Below are positions 1 to 5,118 of a stretch of DNA of 5,329 bases, piece after piece. The position numbers were made by a program, and so were the translations under genes. A model generated the notes under the pieces. That model had not been told where the DNA came from and did not search any database. It worked only from the letters and a program-made list of their open reading frames with translations. This DNA comes from Waddliaceae bacterium (lineage in GTDB: Bacteria > Chlamydiota > Chlamydiia > Chlamydiales > SLFE01), in the NCBI GenBank assembly GCA_007124415.1, contig SLFE01000044.1:1-5329 (forward strand). The letters are read 5' to 3'. Each line of letters opens with the position of its first letter. Position 1 is the stretch's first letter.

Positions 1-28
1 GCCCATCTATGAACCGACACTCCTTGCC

Positions 29-44
29 CAGCTCTAAAGAGCTG
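29..44. repeat. Perfect 6-bp stem hairpin with 4-nt loop
   Basis: CAGCTC and GAGCTG flank the loop TAAA, giving a perfect inverted repeat downstream of the small minus-strand gene that ends at 57. There is no T-run on either side, so it is not a classic intrinsic terminator, although it may still protect or end the transcript. No convincing gene is visible in the surrounding 1-56. A short plus-frame run ending in a TAA at 35-37 is too short to judge. Confidence 0.35.
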
Positions 45-56
45 CGCTACGTCGCA

Positions 57-356
57 TCAATTCATATCTAGACCTTCTAAAAAACTGTCAGACGAGATTA
101 GGGCACAATCAGGGGTTAAAGGGACATCATCTTCTATTTTGACGCGTTTCGATTTGCCGATATAATTAAAAAGATTTTTTGATAGTTCGTTGACAGTAAA
201 GATTTTTTTTGAGATTTCTCCCCCGGGATGAAACGTGATCTCAAGCGTAATGTCGTACTTGGGAATGTAGATGTATCCGTACTCTTTAGCGTCTCCATTC
301 GGCTCGCTGCGGCATGTGTAGAGCCGCGCTTCTGTCGTTTCAAAACTAGGAATCAT
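57..356 (-). CDS. Hypothetical small protein, 99 aa
   Basis: I do not recognise this protein. It is soluble-looking, with no signal peptide or membrane segment. Residues 26-55 (GYIYIPKYDITLEITFHPGG onwards) alternate hydrophobic and polar residues and should form beta strands, followed by a Lys-rich stretch and an acidic C-terminus. The start is well supported: AGGAG lies at 365-369 with 8 nt to the ATG, and a sigma70-like promoter lies just upstream (382-408). It is divergent from the pseudopilin operon and shares its AT-rich upstream region. Proximity alone does not link it to secretion. A run of eight A's on the coding strand (203-210) encodes part of S-K-K-I. A real gene is likely because start, ribosome site and promoter agree. 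Its function is unknown. Confidence 0.72.
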   Translation of the reverse strand: MIPSFETTEARLYTCRSEPNGDAKEYGYIYIPKYDITLEITFHPGGEISKKIFTVNELSKNLFNYIGKSKRVKIEDDVPLTPDCALISSDSFLEGLDMN

Positions 357-381
357 AAAAACCTCTCCTTGGTTAAAAAAA

Positions 382-408
382 TTTATAATTAGATATTATT
401 CCTGTCAA
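382..408 (-). promoter_or_regulatory. Sigma70-like promoter for the 99-aa gene
   Basis: Read on the minus strand, a perfect TTGACA (403-408) is followed after 15 nt by TATAAA (382-387). A 17-nt spacing to TAAATT is the alternative -10. Transcription would start near 375, just ahead of the ribosome site at 362-369. The 15-nt spacer is shorter than ideal. Confidence 0.5.
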
Positions 409-511
409 TAACTGATAAGGGCCGTTCATTGACCTAAAATGACTTTTGCAACCGTATGGAATATGATAAATTTTTTTTTTAATCAAGGGATAATTATTAA
501 TCATCTTTCTG

Positions 512-523
512 ATAGTTAACTAT
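512..523. repeat. 12-bp perfect palindrome upstream of the operon promoter
   Basis: ATAGTTAACTAT is a perfect inverted repeat whose last base overlaps the -35 hexamer of the promoter at 523-551. That position would suit an operator or regulator site. In AT-rich DNA it could also be chance. The rest of 357-595 is AT-rich, with a run of ten T's at 471-480 and no visible gene. Confidence 0.3.
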
Positions 524-551
524 TTATAAAAATTCATGGGTAAGGTATAAT
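523..551 (+). promoter_or_regulatory. Sigma70-like promoter of the pseudopilin operon
   Basis: TTTATA (523-528; four of six match TTGACA) is followed after exactly 17 nt by a perfect TATAAT (546-551). Transcription would start near 558, leaving a leader of about 38 nt. The leader contains an AAGGGG ribosome site (581-586) 9 nt before the ATG at 596. This promoter implies the gspG cluster is transcribed separately from anything upstream. Confidence 0.6.
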
Positions 552-595
552 AAATATTTATCATTTAAATAACTTAACTTAAGGGGAATATCAAT

Positions 596-997
596 ATGAA
601 AACAGTAGTCAGAAGGTATGTCACACTAATTGAAATGATGATCGTCATGTTTTTGATCGCCCTCATCATCGGGGTTGTGGCCTACAACTACCAAGGAACC
701 CTTGCTGAAGGGAAAGCTTTCAAGACCAAGGCGGGCAAAGAGAAGCTCGAGACCATTCTCAATCTGGTCGTTTCGGAGAACTCGGATGCCGAAGACGACA
801 TCGAGGTCCGCTGGGTCGATTACGTCAAAGCCTCTCCGCTTGTCCAAAATCCCGATGCGCTGATCAAAGACGGCTGGGGTCAGAAGTACGAAGTGAAGTA
901 TGAGGACGGAAAGATCAAGGTGGCATCGAAACGGTATGAGGAATATAAAAAGAGCAACCCGGCAACTATGTTCAACGACAACTCGCAGCAGGAGTGA
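596..997 (+). CDS. gspG: Type II secretion major pseudopilin, GspG-like (133 aa)
   Basis: This is the main subunit of the periplasmic pseudopilus of type II secretion. The N-terminus is a type IV pilin segment: a short basic leader (residues 1-8), then VTLIE with the conserved Glu at residue 13 (Glu5 of the mature protein), then a hydrophobic helix to about residue 30. The C-terminal part has D92-x-W94-G95-x-x-Y98, matching the D-x-W-G-x-x-Y signature of GspG proteins. At 133 aa it is close to family length. Processing would remove residues 1-8, but the residue before the cut is Tyr8 rather than the usual Gly. The start at 596 is supported by AAGGGG 9 nt upstream and by the promoter. It is the first gene of the operon, and its TGA overlaps the next ATG by one base (TGATG at 995-999). 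GspG is the best match. A general type IV pilin is less likely given the GspH-I-J-K-like genes that follow. Confidence 0.88.
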   Translation: MKTVVRRYVTLIEMMIVMFLIALIIGVVAYNYQGTLAEGKAFKTKAGKEKLETILNLVVSENSDAEDDIEVRWVDYVKASPLVQNPDALIKDGWGQKYEVKYEDGKIKVASKRYEEYKKSNPATMFNDNSQQE

Positions 998-1503
998 TGG
1001 TACGTAAAAAATTTTTTACAATGGTGGAAATGCTGATTGTTATGGCCATTTTGTCGGTAGTGGCCGGCGCCGTCGGCTTCAATATGCTCAAGATGCGGCG
1101 GCAGCAGCAGTTTGTTTCGGGCGTGTCCCTTGTCGAGCAAAAGCTGCAGGCAGCTCTCGAGACTATGCTTATCCACCACAATAATGTCCGCGTGATCTTC
1201 GACAGGGACAAGGGCAGGTTGAAGCTCACAGCAGAATCCGAAACCCCTTTGGAAAGGGGAATGGGGCGCCTGCTCAAAACGAATCCGGTAATTGAAGGGG
1301 TTAGCGAGGCTGTTTGGCGTCCCCATGATCAGGATGTTGCGAGCGGAAAGGCGATACTTGTTTTTTCCGCCATGGCAAATGCGATTCCAAAAGGGACGCT
1401 CACTCTTTATGGAACAGATCCTTCACAAAAAAAAACAGTTGTTTTAAAGGGATATCCCCACCCGATAAAAGCCGCGGATGAGGGGTTTTACGAAGAGTCC
1501 TAG
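997..1503 (+). CDS. gspH: Pseudopilin, GspH-like, probably truncated by an in-frame TAG
   Basis: This is a second pilin-like protein, a likely minor pseudopilin. The leader is M-V-R-K-K-F, followed by FTMVE with the conserved Glu at residue 11 and a hydrophobic helix to about residue 25. The segment around residues 46-72, a helix then V-R-V-I-F-D-R-D, resembles the region after the helix in GspH/FimT proteins. I chose ATG 997 over GTG 994 because it makes the TGATG coupled junction with gspG. AGGAG at 990-994 is only 2 nt from ATG 997, so translation is probably coupled to the upstream gene. The product as read is 168 aa. The reading frame continues after the TAG at 1501 for 23 more coding-like codons (see the entry at 1501-1575), so the C-terminus may be lost. 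It also carries a run of nine A's (1427-1435). The GspH assignment rests mainly on operon order and is less certain than GspG. Confidence 0.78.
   Translation: MVRKKFFTMVEMLIVMAILSVVAGAVGFNMLKMRRQQQFVSGVSLVEQKLQAALETMLIHHNNVRVIFDRDKGRLKLTAESETPLERGMGRLLKTNPVIEGVSEAVWRPHDQDVASGKAILVFSAMANAIPKGTLTLYGTDPSQKKTVVLKGYPHPIKAADEGFYEES
1004..1019. repeat. 16-bp perfect palindrome at the start of the GspH-like gene
   Basis: GTAAAAAATTTTTTAC is perfectly self-complementary and lies 5 nt after the ATG at 997-999, encoding part of R-K-K-F-F-T. As RNA it would fold only into a weak A-U hairpin. As DNA it is an A-tract/T-tract element. The protein sequence needed there (basic residues then Phe-Phe) may explain it fully. 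Confidence 0.4.
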
Positions 1504-1575
1504 GCGCTGATAAGCGAGGAGCACTATCCCCGCGAAGTGCGCGCCCTCTGGTCTCTGGACGGGAAGGGGTTATGA
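1501..1575 (+). other. In-frame TAG and coding-like continuation of the GspH-like gene
   Basis: After the TAG at 1501-1503 the same frame stays open for 23 codons. The peptide begins A-L-I-S-E-E-H-Y-P-R-E-V-R-A-L-W. It ends at a TGA (1573-1575) that overlaps the next gene's ATG (1572-1574) as ATGA, the same junction seen between the fourth and fifth genes of the operon. By my count 18 of the 23 codons end in G or C, as expected for coding sequence here. Without this continuation the operon would have a 68-nt gap unlike its other junctions. Most likely the ancestral gene ended at 1575 and a single change (for example CAG to TAG) created the stop. A sequencing error or stop readthrough are the alternatives. 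Confidence 0.6.
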
Positions 1576-2033
1576 TACGGAAGTCGAAAAGACACATGCT
1601 GCTTCTCGAAGTTCTCATTGCGCTTGTGCTTGTCGCTCTTTGCGCTTTTCCGCTGCTCGCCCCCCATTTTATGATGATCAATCAGGAAAAACTACTTTTG
1701 GATGAAATCGAGGCCGATCGTATGGCGAATGTTATTTTTACCAACCTGGTTGAAAAGATGTACAACGGAACGCTCACATGGGAAGAAATAAATAGCTTGG
1801 AAAAAAAAGATATTGAGCGTGATTTGCTCAAAGACGTCGCTATTCCTAAGCGGTGGCCCTATGCCATGAGCTATCGTTTCGAAACACCAAGATTGAAGCC
1901 GGACGCGAAAGAACCGCAATACGGCCTTTTTCCGCTTTGGGTTGAAATGACGCCGCAAAAAGGGAAAACTATCAGATTTTTTTATGAAGTTTTTGTCGAA
2001 AAGGGAGGGGGCGTCGGCGATGAAGAGAGTTGA
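1572..2033 (+). CDS. gspI: Pseudopilin, GspI-like (153 aa)
   Basis: This is a minor pseudopilin of the type II secretion pseudopilus tip. It has a basic leader M-I-R-K-S-K-R-H, then MLLLEVLIAL with the conserved Glu at residue 13, and a hydrophobic helix to about residue 30. The LLEVLIA core and the following region around residues 50-62 (E-A-D-R-M-A-N onwards, helical) resemble GspI proteins. The likely -1 residue is His8, not Gly. The ATG at 1572 has a purine-rich site, GGGAAGGGG, at 1561-1569 and overlaps the TGA of the extended GspH frame. A run of eight A's (1801-1808) is present. The gene ends inside the next one, with a 14-nt overlap. The pilin-like class is clear. The GspI label follows from the core motif plus gene order. 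Confidence 0.8.
   Translation: MIRKSKRHMLLLEVLIALVLVALCAFPLLAPHFMMINQEKLLLDEIEADRMANVIFTNLVEKMYNGTLTWEEINSLEKKDIERDLLKDVAIPKRWPYAMSYRFETPRLKPDAKEPQYGLFPLWVEMTPQKGKTIRFFYEVFVEKGGGVGDEES
2002..2010 (+). promoter_or_regulatory. Strong Shine-Dalgarno site setting the GspJ-like start
   Basis: AGGGAGGGG lies inside the end of the GspI-like gene, 9 nt before the ATG at 2020. It favours that start over the in-frame ATG at 1984, which has no ribosome site and would add 12 residues before the basic leader. Confidence 0.7.
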
Positions 2034-2709
2034 CAAACGACATGTCACTTTGCTTGAGCTGCTCATTGCAATTGGCTTGACGGCTATTTTGCTGTCTGCG
2101 CTTCTTGGCTATTATCAGCAAGCCTCTTATGCCCGGATTCACATTGCCCATAAGCAGGAAGAGAATTTTGAGCTTCTTTATGCCCAGTACCGATTGAACC
2201 GTATTATGCCTACAATCCTTAATCCGATCAAAAAGGAAAGCTCAAAGCTTGGGGTTTACTTTTACACAAAATCGGCCGAGCCTCCAAAAGAAAAATCGGA
2301 CAGCCTTATTTTCGCCTATGACAATGGCACGGGCGGCGGCCAGCTTTTTTCCAATGAAGTGCTTGCCAAACTTTTTGTCGACAGCCAAGGGCAGCTTATT
2401 CTTTTGACCTGGCCTATACCTAAGAATTTTGACGATCCGGATGCGCCTATGAGAAAAGAAGTTCTTCTGACTAATGCAGAAGATGTTAAATTTTCACTTT
2501 ACAAACCGATACCCAAGGACAAGAAAGGACTTCAAATCGATCCGGAGAGAGAAACAGGCGAATACGACCAGTGGTTTTCCGAGTGGCCGATCGAAGAGAA
2601 GGAACTTCCCGCACTGATAAAGATCAAAGTGAAGATAAAAGATAAAGATAAGCCCGTGGTGTATGCGTTTATGCTCTCAGGCAGCGAGGATTATATCTAC
2701 TACCCATGA
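2020..2709 (+). CDS. gspJ: Pseudopilin, GspJ-like (229 aa)
   Basis: This is a larger minor pseudopilin, expected to pair with GspI and GspK at the pseudopilus tip. The leader is M-K-R-V-D-K-R-H, then VTLLELLIAI with the conserved Glu at residue 13 and a hydrophobic helix to about residue 32. The TLLELL(I/V)AI core is typical of GspJ. Near the C-terminus, E-W-P-I-E-E-K-E-L-P-A-L followed by alternating I-K-I-K-V-K-I and Y-A-F-M-L matches the W...LP.A...strand pattern of GspJ proteins. Length is in the family range. The start at 2020 rests on the strong ribosome site at 2002-2010. The gene overlaps the previous one by 14 nt and the next by 4 nt (ATGA), indicating coupled translation. The residue before the cut is His8, not Gly. 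Confidence 0.82.
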   Translation: MKRVDKRHVTLLELLIAIGLTAILLSALLGYYQQASYARIHIAHKQEENFELLYAQYRLNRIMPTILNPIKKESSKLGVYFYTKSAEPPKEKSDSLIFAYDNGTGGGQLFSNEVLAKLFVDSQGQLILLTWPIPKNFDDPDAPMRKEVLLTNAEDVKFSLYKPIPKDKKGLQIDPERETGEYDQWFSEWPIEEKELPALIKIKVKIKDKDKPVVYAFMLSGSEDYIYYP

Positions 2710-3605
2710 ATGTTTTGCCTATTGTTTTTTCCATCCTGATGCTTTTAGCGATCATGACTTATGGTCAGCTGCAGACTTTTTTGATGCGAAGCGCCATACG
2801 TCTGGAATACACGTGCTACCTTGAAAATCGCTCGAGGAACAATCTCAATTGCCTCCAAGAACACCTGTATGAATCCAATCACACGGAAAAAGAAAAAAAA
2901 GAAAATCACAGCGAACGTTCGGTCGCTTCAAGACTTATCAGCATCCAATGGTTTTTGAATGAGCCGCAAAATGATCAGGACTGGAGCATCTTGCAGGCAA
3001 ACAATGAAATTATCAGAAGGCTTTTTGATAACCTTTACTCCGACAGGCAATTCTATCGCGAAGCCGAAGAGAGGCGGCCCGATATCGTCAATGAACTTTG
3101 GACGGCTGTCATCGATGAATTGAAGGAGAAAAATTCAAGGGGCGAGACGCTGACAAAGAAAGAGCACATCGAAAATCTTCCACTCGCGGATCCGGAGCTG
3201 TCCCTCTTTTTATCCCACCTTCTCAAATATGATGAAACTCCCGAAAGCATTCGCCTCGAATGCGGCGACAAAGAGGTTATGTGTGTCAAAAAGACTGTCG
3301 TCTACTATCCGAACATCCTCGACTTTATAAGCATTAAAAAGGTGTCCTCAAAACAATACCGTGTTTTTCTTATGGAAAAACCTCTGCTCATGGCTATTTT
3401 TCAAGACGAGGGAGTTGTCGATGAAATCATTAAGGAAAGATGGGATCACTACAGGGATCTTGACAAAACCGATGAGGATCAAAGAGCGGCGAGAAAACAG
3501 GATCTTGAGATTAAATTCGAGGAAACGTTTAAAAATAAAATCCCTACCGATATTCCCGAGGGAATAATCAATTTTCAAATTTCTCTATCAAGGCCGCCGA
3601 AATAA
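2706..3605 (+). CDS. Membrane-anchored protein, GspK-like by position (299 aa)
   Basis: This is the last gene of the operon. The first 20 or so residues (M-N-V-L-P-I-V-F-S-I-L-M-L-L onwards) form one hydrophobic segment that starts at the initiator Met. The remaining 270 or so residues are hydrophilic, highly charged and probably mostly helical, and would face the periplasm. GspK follows GspJ in type II secretion operons, is of similar size (around 300 aa) and naturally lacks the Glu5 of other pseudopilins, so position and length fit. I see no sequence motif that proves it, and there is no basic leader for a prepilin peptidase. The ATG overlaps the previous TGA as ATGA. The nearest GAGG (2686-2689) is 16 nt away, so translational coupling is likely. 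A run of eight A's lies at 2893-2900. The C-terminus ends naturally at a TAA. An unrelated lineage-specific secretion accessory protein is the alternative. Confidence 0.7.
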   Translation: MNVLPIVFSILMLLAIMTYGQLQTFLMRSAIRLEYTCYLENRSRNNLNCLQEHLYESNHTEKEKKENHSERSVASRLISIQWFLNEPQNDQDWSILQANNEIIRRLFDNLYSDRQFYREAEERRPDIVNELWTAVIDELKEKNSRGETLTKKEHIENLPLADPELSLFLSHLLKYDETPESIRLECGDKEVMCVKKTVVYYPNILDFISIKKVSSKQYRVFLMEKPLLMAIFQDEGVVDEIIKERWDHYRDLDKTDEDQRAARKQDLEIKFEETFKNKIPTDIPEGIINFQISLSRPPK

Positions 3606-4339
3606 AACGTCTGCTTATAGCAGTTCGTTAAGCATCGAATTCGAGACCTAAGGGAGAAACAGCCAATCTCTTTAAAGACCAGGCTGAATGTTGCAACCGG
3701 GCGGTAAAAAATCATGTAGTCGAGCTCGCTCAATTTGACTATTCTTTTTTCCCAATAGATTTTTAGCGGCTTCACTTCGAAACCGCTATCGGACGGCAAA
3801 GTCTTCTTCAAATATTTTGAGATTATTTTCGGATCGAAACCTTTGAACGCAAAGTCGTATCTGTCGCTTTTGTTTTGGAAAACAGCGTTTTGGATCAAGC
3901 TTGCTACGTGTTCAAGCAAGGCCTGATTGTTGGATTCTTGCTTTTTAAGAATTTCCTCTCCGGCGGCGAAGGCGCATGCGTTCTTTCTTATTTTCTTTTT
4001 ATCAATTTCAATGACCAGATATTTTTTTGAAGTGCCGATCACTTGAAATCCGCATGAGCTTAACGTCCTTGTCAACTTTTCGACAACTTTTTCGTTGTAT
4101 TCAACGGGCTTTAAATAATAGACCGTGCAGTTCTGATCATAAGTATCTTTTCTTGATGCAAAGCCTAGGAATGACCGGTCGATGCGCCATTGTTTCTGCG
4201 CCCAATATTTGTTGATATGGTTTCCGATGGTCTCGAGGGTTACAGAAAGCAATTGCTGCTCTTTTTCGTTGAGCTCCGTTCCTCTTTTATCGGCGTGAAG
4301 CGGAGCGGTTTTCAATAAAGGGTCTCTATCTACTTTCAT
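3575..4339 (-). CDS. Hypothetical protein with internal repeat; 3' end probably frameshifted
   Basis: I do not recognise this protein (254 aa as read). It has no signal peptide or membrane segment. Two similar units are visible. Residues 84-100 (K-V-V-E-K-L-T-R-T-L-S-S-C-G-F-Q-V) resemble 171-189 (K-I-I-S-K-Y-L-K-K-T-L-P-S-D-S-G-F-E-V), and each is preceded by a helix sharing spaced L-L, I-x-N positions (30-40 and 141-151). The start is firm: AGGGAGGG at 4346-4353 lies 6 nt before the ATG. After about residue 225 the sequence changes character (Cys- and Arg-rich, R-S-R-I-R-C-L-T-N-C-Y) and runs 31 nt into the convergent operon. Skipping one base near 3664 would instead give A-V-S-P-L-G-L-E-F-D-A and a TAA at 3628-3630, leaving the genes 22 nt apart. 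The coding region to about 3665 is well supported; the last 30 or so codons as read are doubtful. It is divergent from the cupin gene. Confidence 0.7.
   Translation of the reverse strand: MKVDRDPLLKTAPLHADKRGTELNEKEQQLLSVTLETIGNHINKYWAQKQWRIDRSFLGFASRKDTYDQNCTVYYLKPVEYNEKVVEKLTRTLSSCGFQVIGTSKKYLVIEIDKKKIRKNACAFAAGEEILKKQESNNQALLEHVASLIQNAVFQNKSDRYDFAFKGFDPKIISKYLKKTLPSDSGFEVKPLKIYWEKRIVKLSELDYMIFYRPVATFSLVFKEIGCFSLRSRIRCLTNCYKQTFYFGGLDREI
3606..3629 (-). terminator. Terminator-like hairpin for the minus-strand gene
   Basis: The arms AACG/CGTT and CTGCT/AGCAG pair around the loop TAT, nine base pairs in all with a small 1x2 internal bulge. Read on the minus strand the hairpin is followed by TTTTATTTC, a moderately U-rich tail. 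Read on the plus strand there is no T-run, so it fits the minus gene better. It sits just after the alternative stop at 3628-3630 but inside the frame as currently read to 3575. It is weaker than a textbook terminator. Confidence 0.4.
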
Positions 4340-4345
4340 AGGTGT

Positions 4346-4353
4346 CCCTCCCT
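4346..4353 (-). promoter_or_regulatory. Strong Shine-Dalgarno site for the 3575-4339 gene
   Basis: On the minus strand AGGGAGGG ends 6 nt before the ATG at 4337-4339, which fixes this start. No convincing -35/-10 pair was found for this gene between here and the divergent cupin gene. Confidence 0.7.
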
Positions 4354-4377
4354 GTTATTCATCAGAGTATCAAATCC

Positions 4378-4389
4378 TCGATTAATCGA
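4378..4389. repeat. 12-bp perfect palindrome in the divergent intergenic region
   Basis: TCGATTAATCGA is a perfect inverted repeat between the two divergent genes (starts at 4339 and 4471). It could be an operator serving one or both directions, or chance. It shares only the central TTAA with the palindrome at 512-523. Confidence 0.25.
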
Positions 4390-4422
4390 TATTTCCTTGA
4401 TAATCAGAATCTTAATTGTTTG

Positions 4423-4452
4423 TGGCAAAATTAGATTTTGTTATTGTATAAT
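4423..4452 (+). promoter_or_regulatory. Possible sigma70-like promoter for the cupin gene
   Basis: A perfect TATAAT lies at 4447-4452, with a weak TGGCAA (4423-4428; three of six positions match) 18 nt upstream. Transcription would start near 4459, right at the ribosome site GAGG (4459-4462), so the leader would be only about 12 nt long. Either the leader is very short or the true start lies elsewhere. Confidence 0.4.
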
Positions 4453-4470
4453 CTTTACGAGGTAACAAAA

Positions 4471-5118
4471 ATGAAGAAGTATTTTATATTTTTGTGTTTG
4501 CTTGTTCCTTCCATTGCCTGTTGTTATGAAGGTATAAAAGACCTGCCTTCGCATCGTAAAAATACTGAGATTATTTCAGATATTGTCGGTAACGAATTGC
4601 AAATGAAACCGGCAGGACTGGATGCTGTGCGATACATTGCCGAAAATATTTCCCGCATAGGCGCCCGCGCGCTTGAAAATGGATTTGATACAGACGCCTA
4701 TACCTATCAGGTAATTGCCGGCTGGCCCAATTATACATGGGTTCCTCTCTGGGAAGGGGGCGATATTCCCTTCACCTTATTTATTTATATTTGGCCTCCA
4801 AGGGGACAGGACTCAACGCCTATCCACAGCCACCCCATCCCTTGCGCTTTGACCGTCTTAAAAAATTCGATCACGCAGGAAAATTTTGAAATCATCGATA
4901 AAGGCATAGTGAGAATGAATGGGAGCAAGAAGCTGGTTGAAGGGGACTGTGAAGTTGACGTTCTCCTCGATTCATTTGTCCATCGGGTTTCCTGCAGGGA
5001 AAATGGGCCTGAACCGGCATTCACTCTCCACCTTTACGCCAAGGGGACTGCAAAAGAAGTGAGAAACACATTCTACAAGACTTTTCCGAGGCATTCATAC
5101 AACTTGAGCGAAAATTAG
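4471..5118 (+). CDS. Exported cupin, cysteine dioxygenase-like (215 aa)
   Basis: This is a single-domain cupin resembling thiol (cysteine) dioxygenases, iron enzymes that add O2 to a thiol. H119-x-H121 and H171 (in F-V-H-R-V) match the three metal-binding His of the family. T185-L-H187-L-Y189 matches its S-L-H-L-Y motif with Thr for Ser, and C125, four residues after H121, is near the position of the Cys that crosslinks to Tyr in mammalian enzymes. The substrate-binding Arg of cysteine dioxygenase (Y-T-R in the rat enzyme) appears as Tyr79 in Y-T-Y, so cysteine may not be the substrate. Residues 1-16 (M-K-K then hydrophobic, ending S-I-A before Cys17-Cys18) look like a signal peptide, possibly a weak lipoprotein signal, so it would act outside the cytoplasm. 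I chose ATG 4471 (GAGG with 8 nt spacing) over the in-frame TTG at 4438, which lacks a ribosome site and would bury the signal peptide. The cupin class is clear; the exact activity is not. Confidence 0.75.
   Translation: MKKYFIFLCLLVPSIACCYEGIKDLPSHRKNTEIISDIVGNELQMKPAGLDAVRYIAENISRIGARALENGFDTDAYTYQVIAGWPNYTWVPLWEGGDIPFTLFIYIWPPRGQDSTPIHSHPIPCALTVLKNSITQENFEIIDKGIVRMNGSKKLVEGDCEVDVLLDSFVHRVSCRENGPEPAFTLHLYAKGTAKEVRNTFYKTFPRHSYNLSEN

Noticed and set aside
1..71. A short plus-strand frame from the left edge (reading M-N-R-H-S-L-P) ending at a TAG at 69-71.
   Set aside because: It is too short to judge and overlaps the end of the better-supported minus gene. It could be the end of a repeat element, but nothing here proves it.
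471..480. Ten T's as an intrinsic terminator.
   Set aside because: No stable stem precedes the run on the plus strand, and no gene ends nearby.
880..1326. A 148-codon minus-strand frame across the gspG/gspH junction.
   Set aside because: It lies opposite two well-supported pilin-like genes and its translation is not protein-like.
1427..1500. Slippage at the A9 run as a way to bypass the TAG at 1501.
   Set aside because: Shifted frames after the run meet stops within a short distance and do not lead into the continuation beyond the TAG.
1984..2019. An earlier in-frame ATG for the GspJ-like gene, adding 12 residues.
   Set aside because: It has no ribosome site, while the ATG at 2020 has a strong one and gives a leader length matching the other pseudopilins.
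2652..2705. An open frame upstream of the GspK-like ATG reads R-Q-R-G-L-Y-L-L, resembling a GspK leader.
   Set aside because: It lies within the end of the GspJ-like gene, contains no usable start codon before the stop at 2649-2651, and the ATGA junction at 2706 explains the start better.
4438..4470. A TTG start for the cupin gene, adding 11 residues.
   Set aside because: It has no ribosome site, overlaps the putative -10, and would place residues before a good signal peptide.
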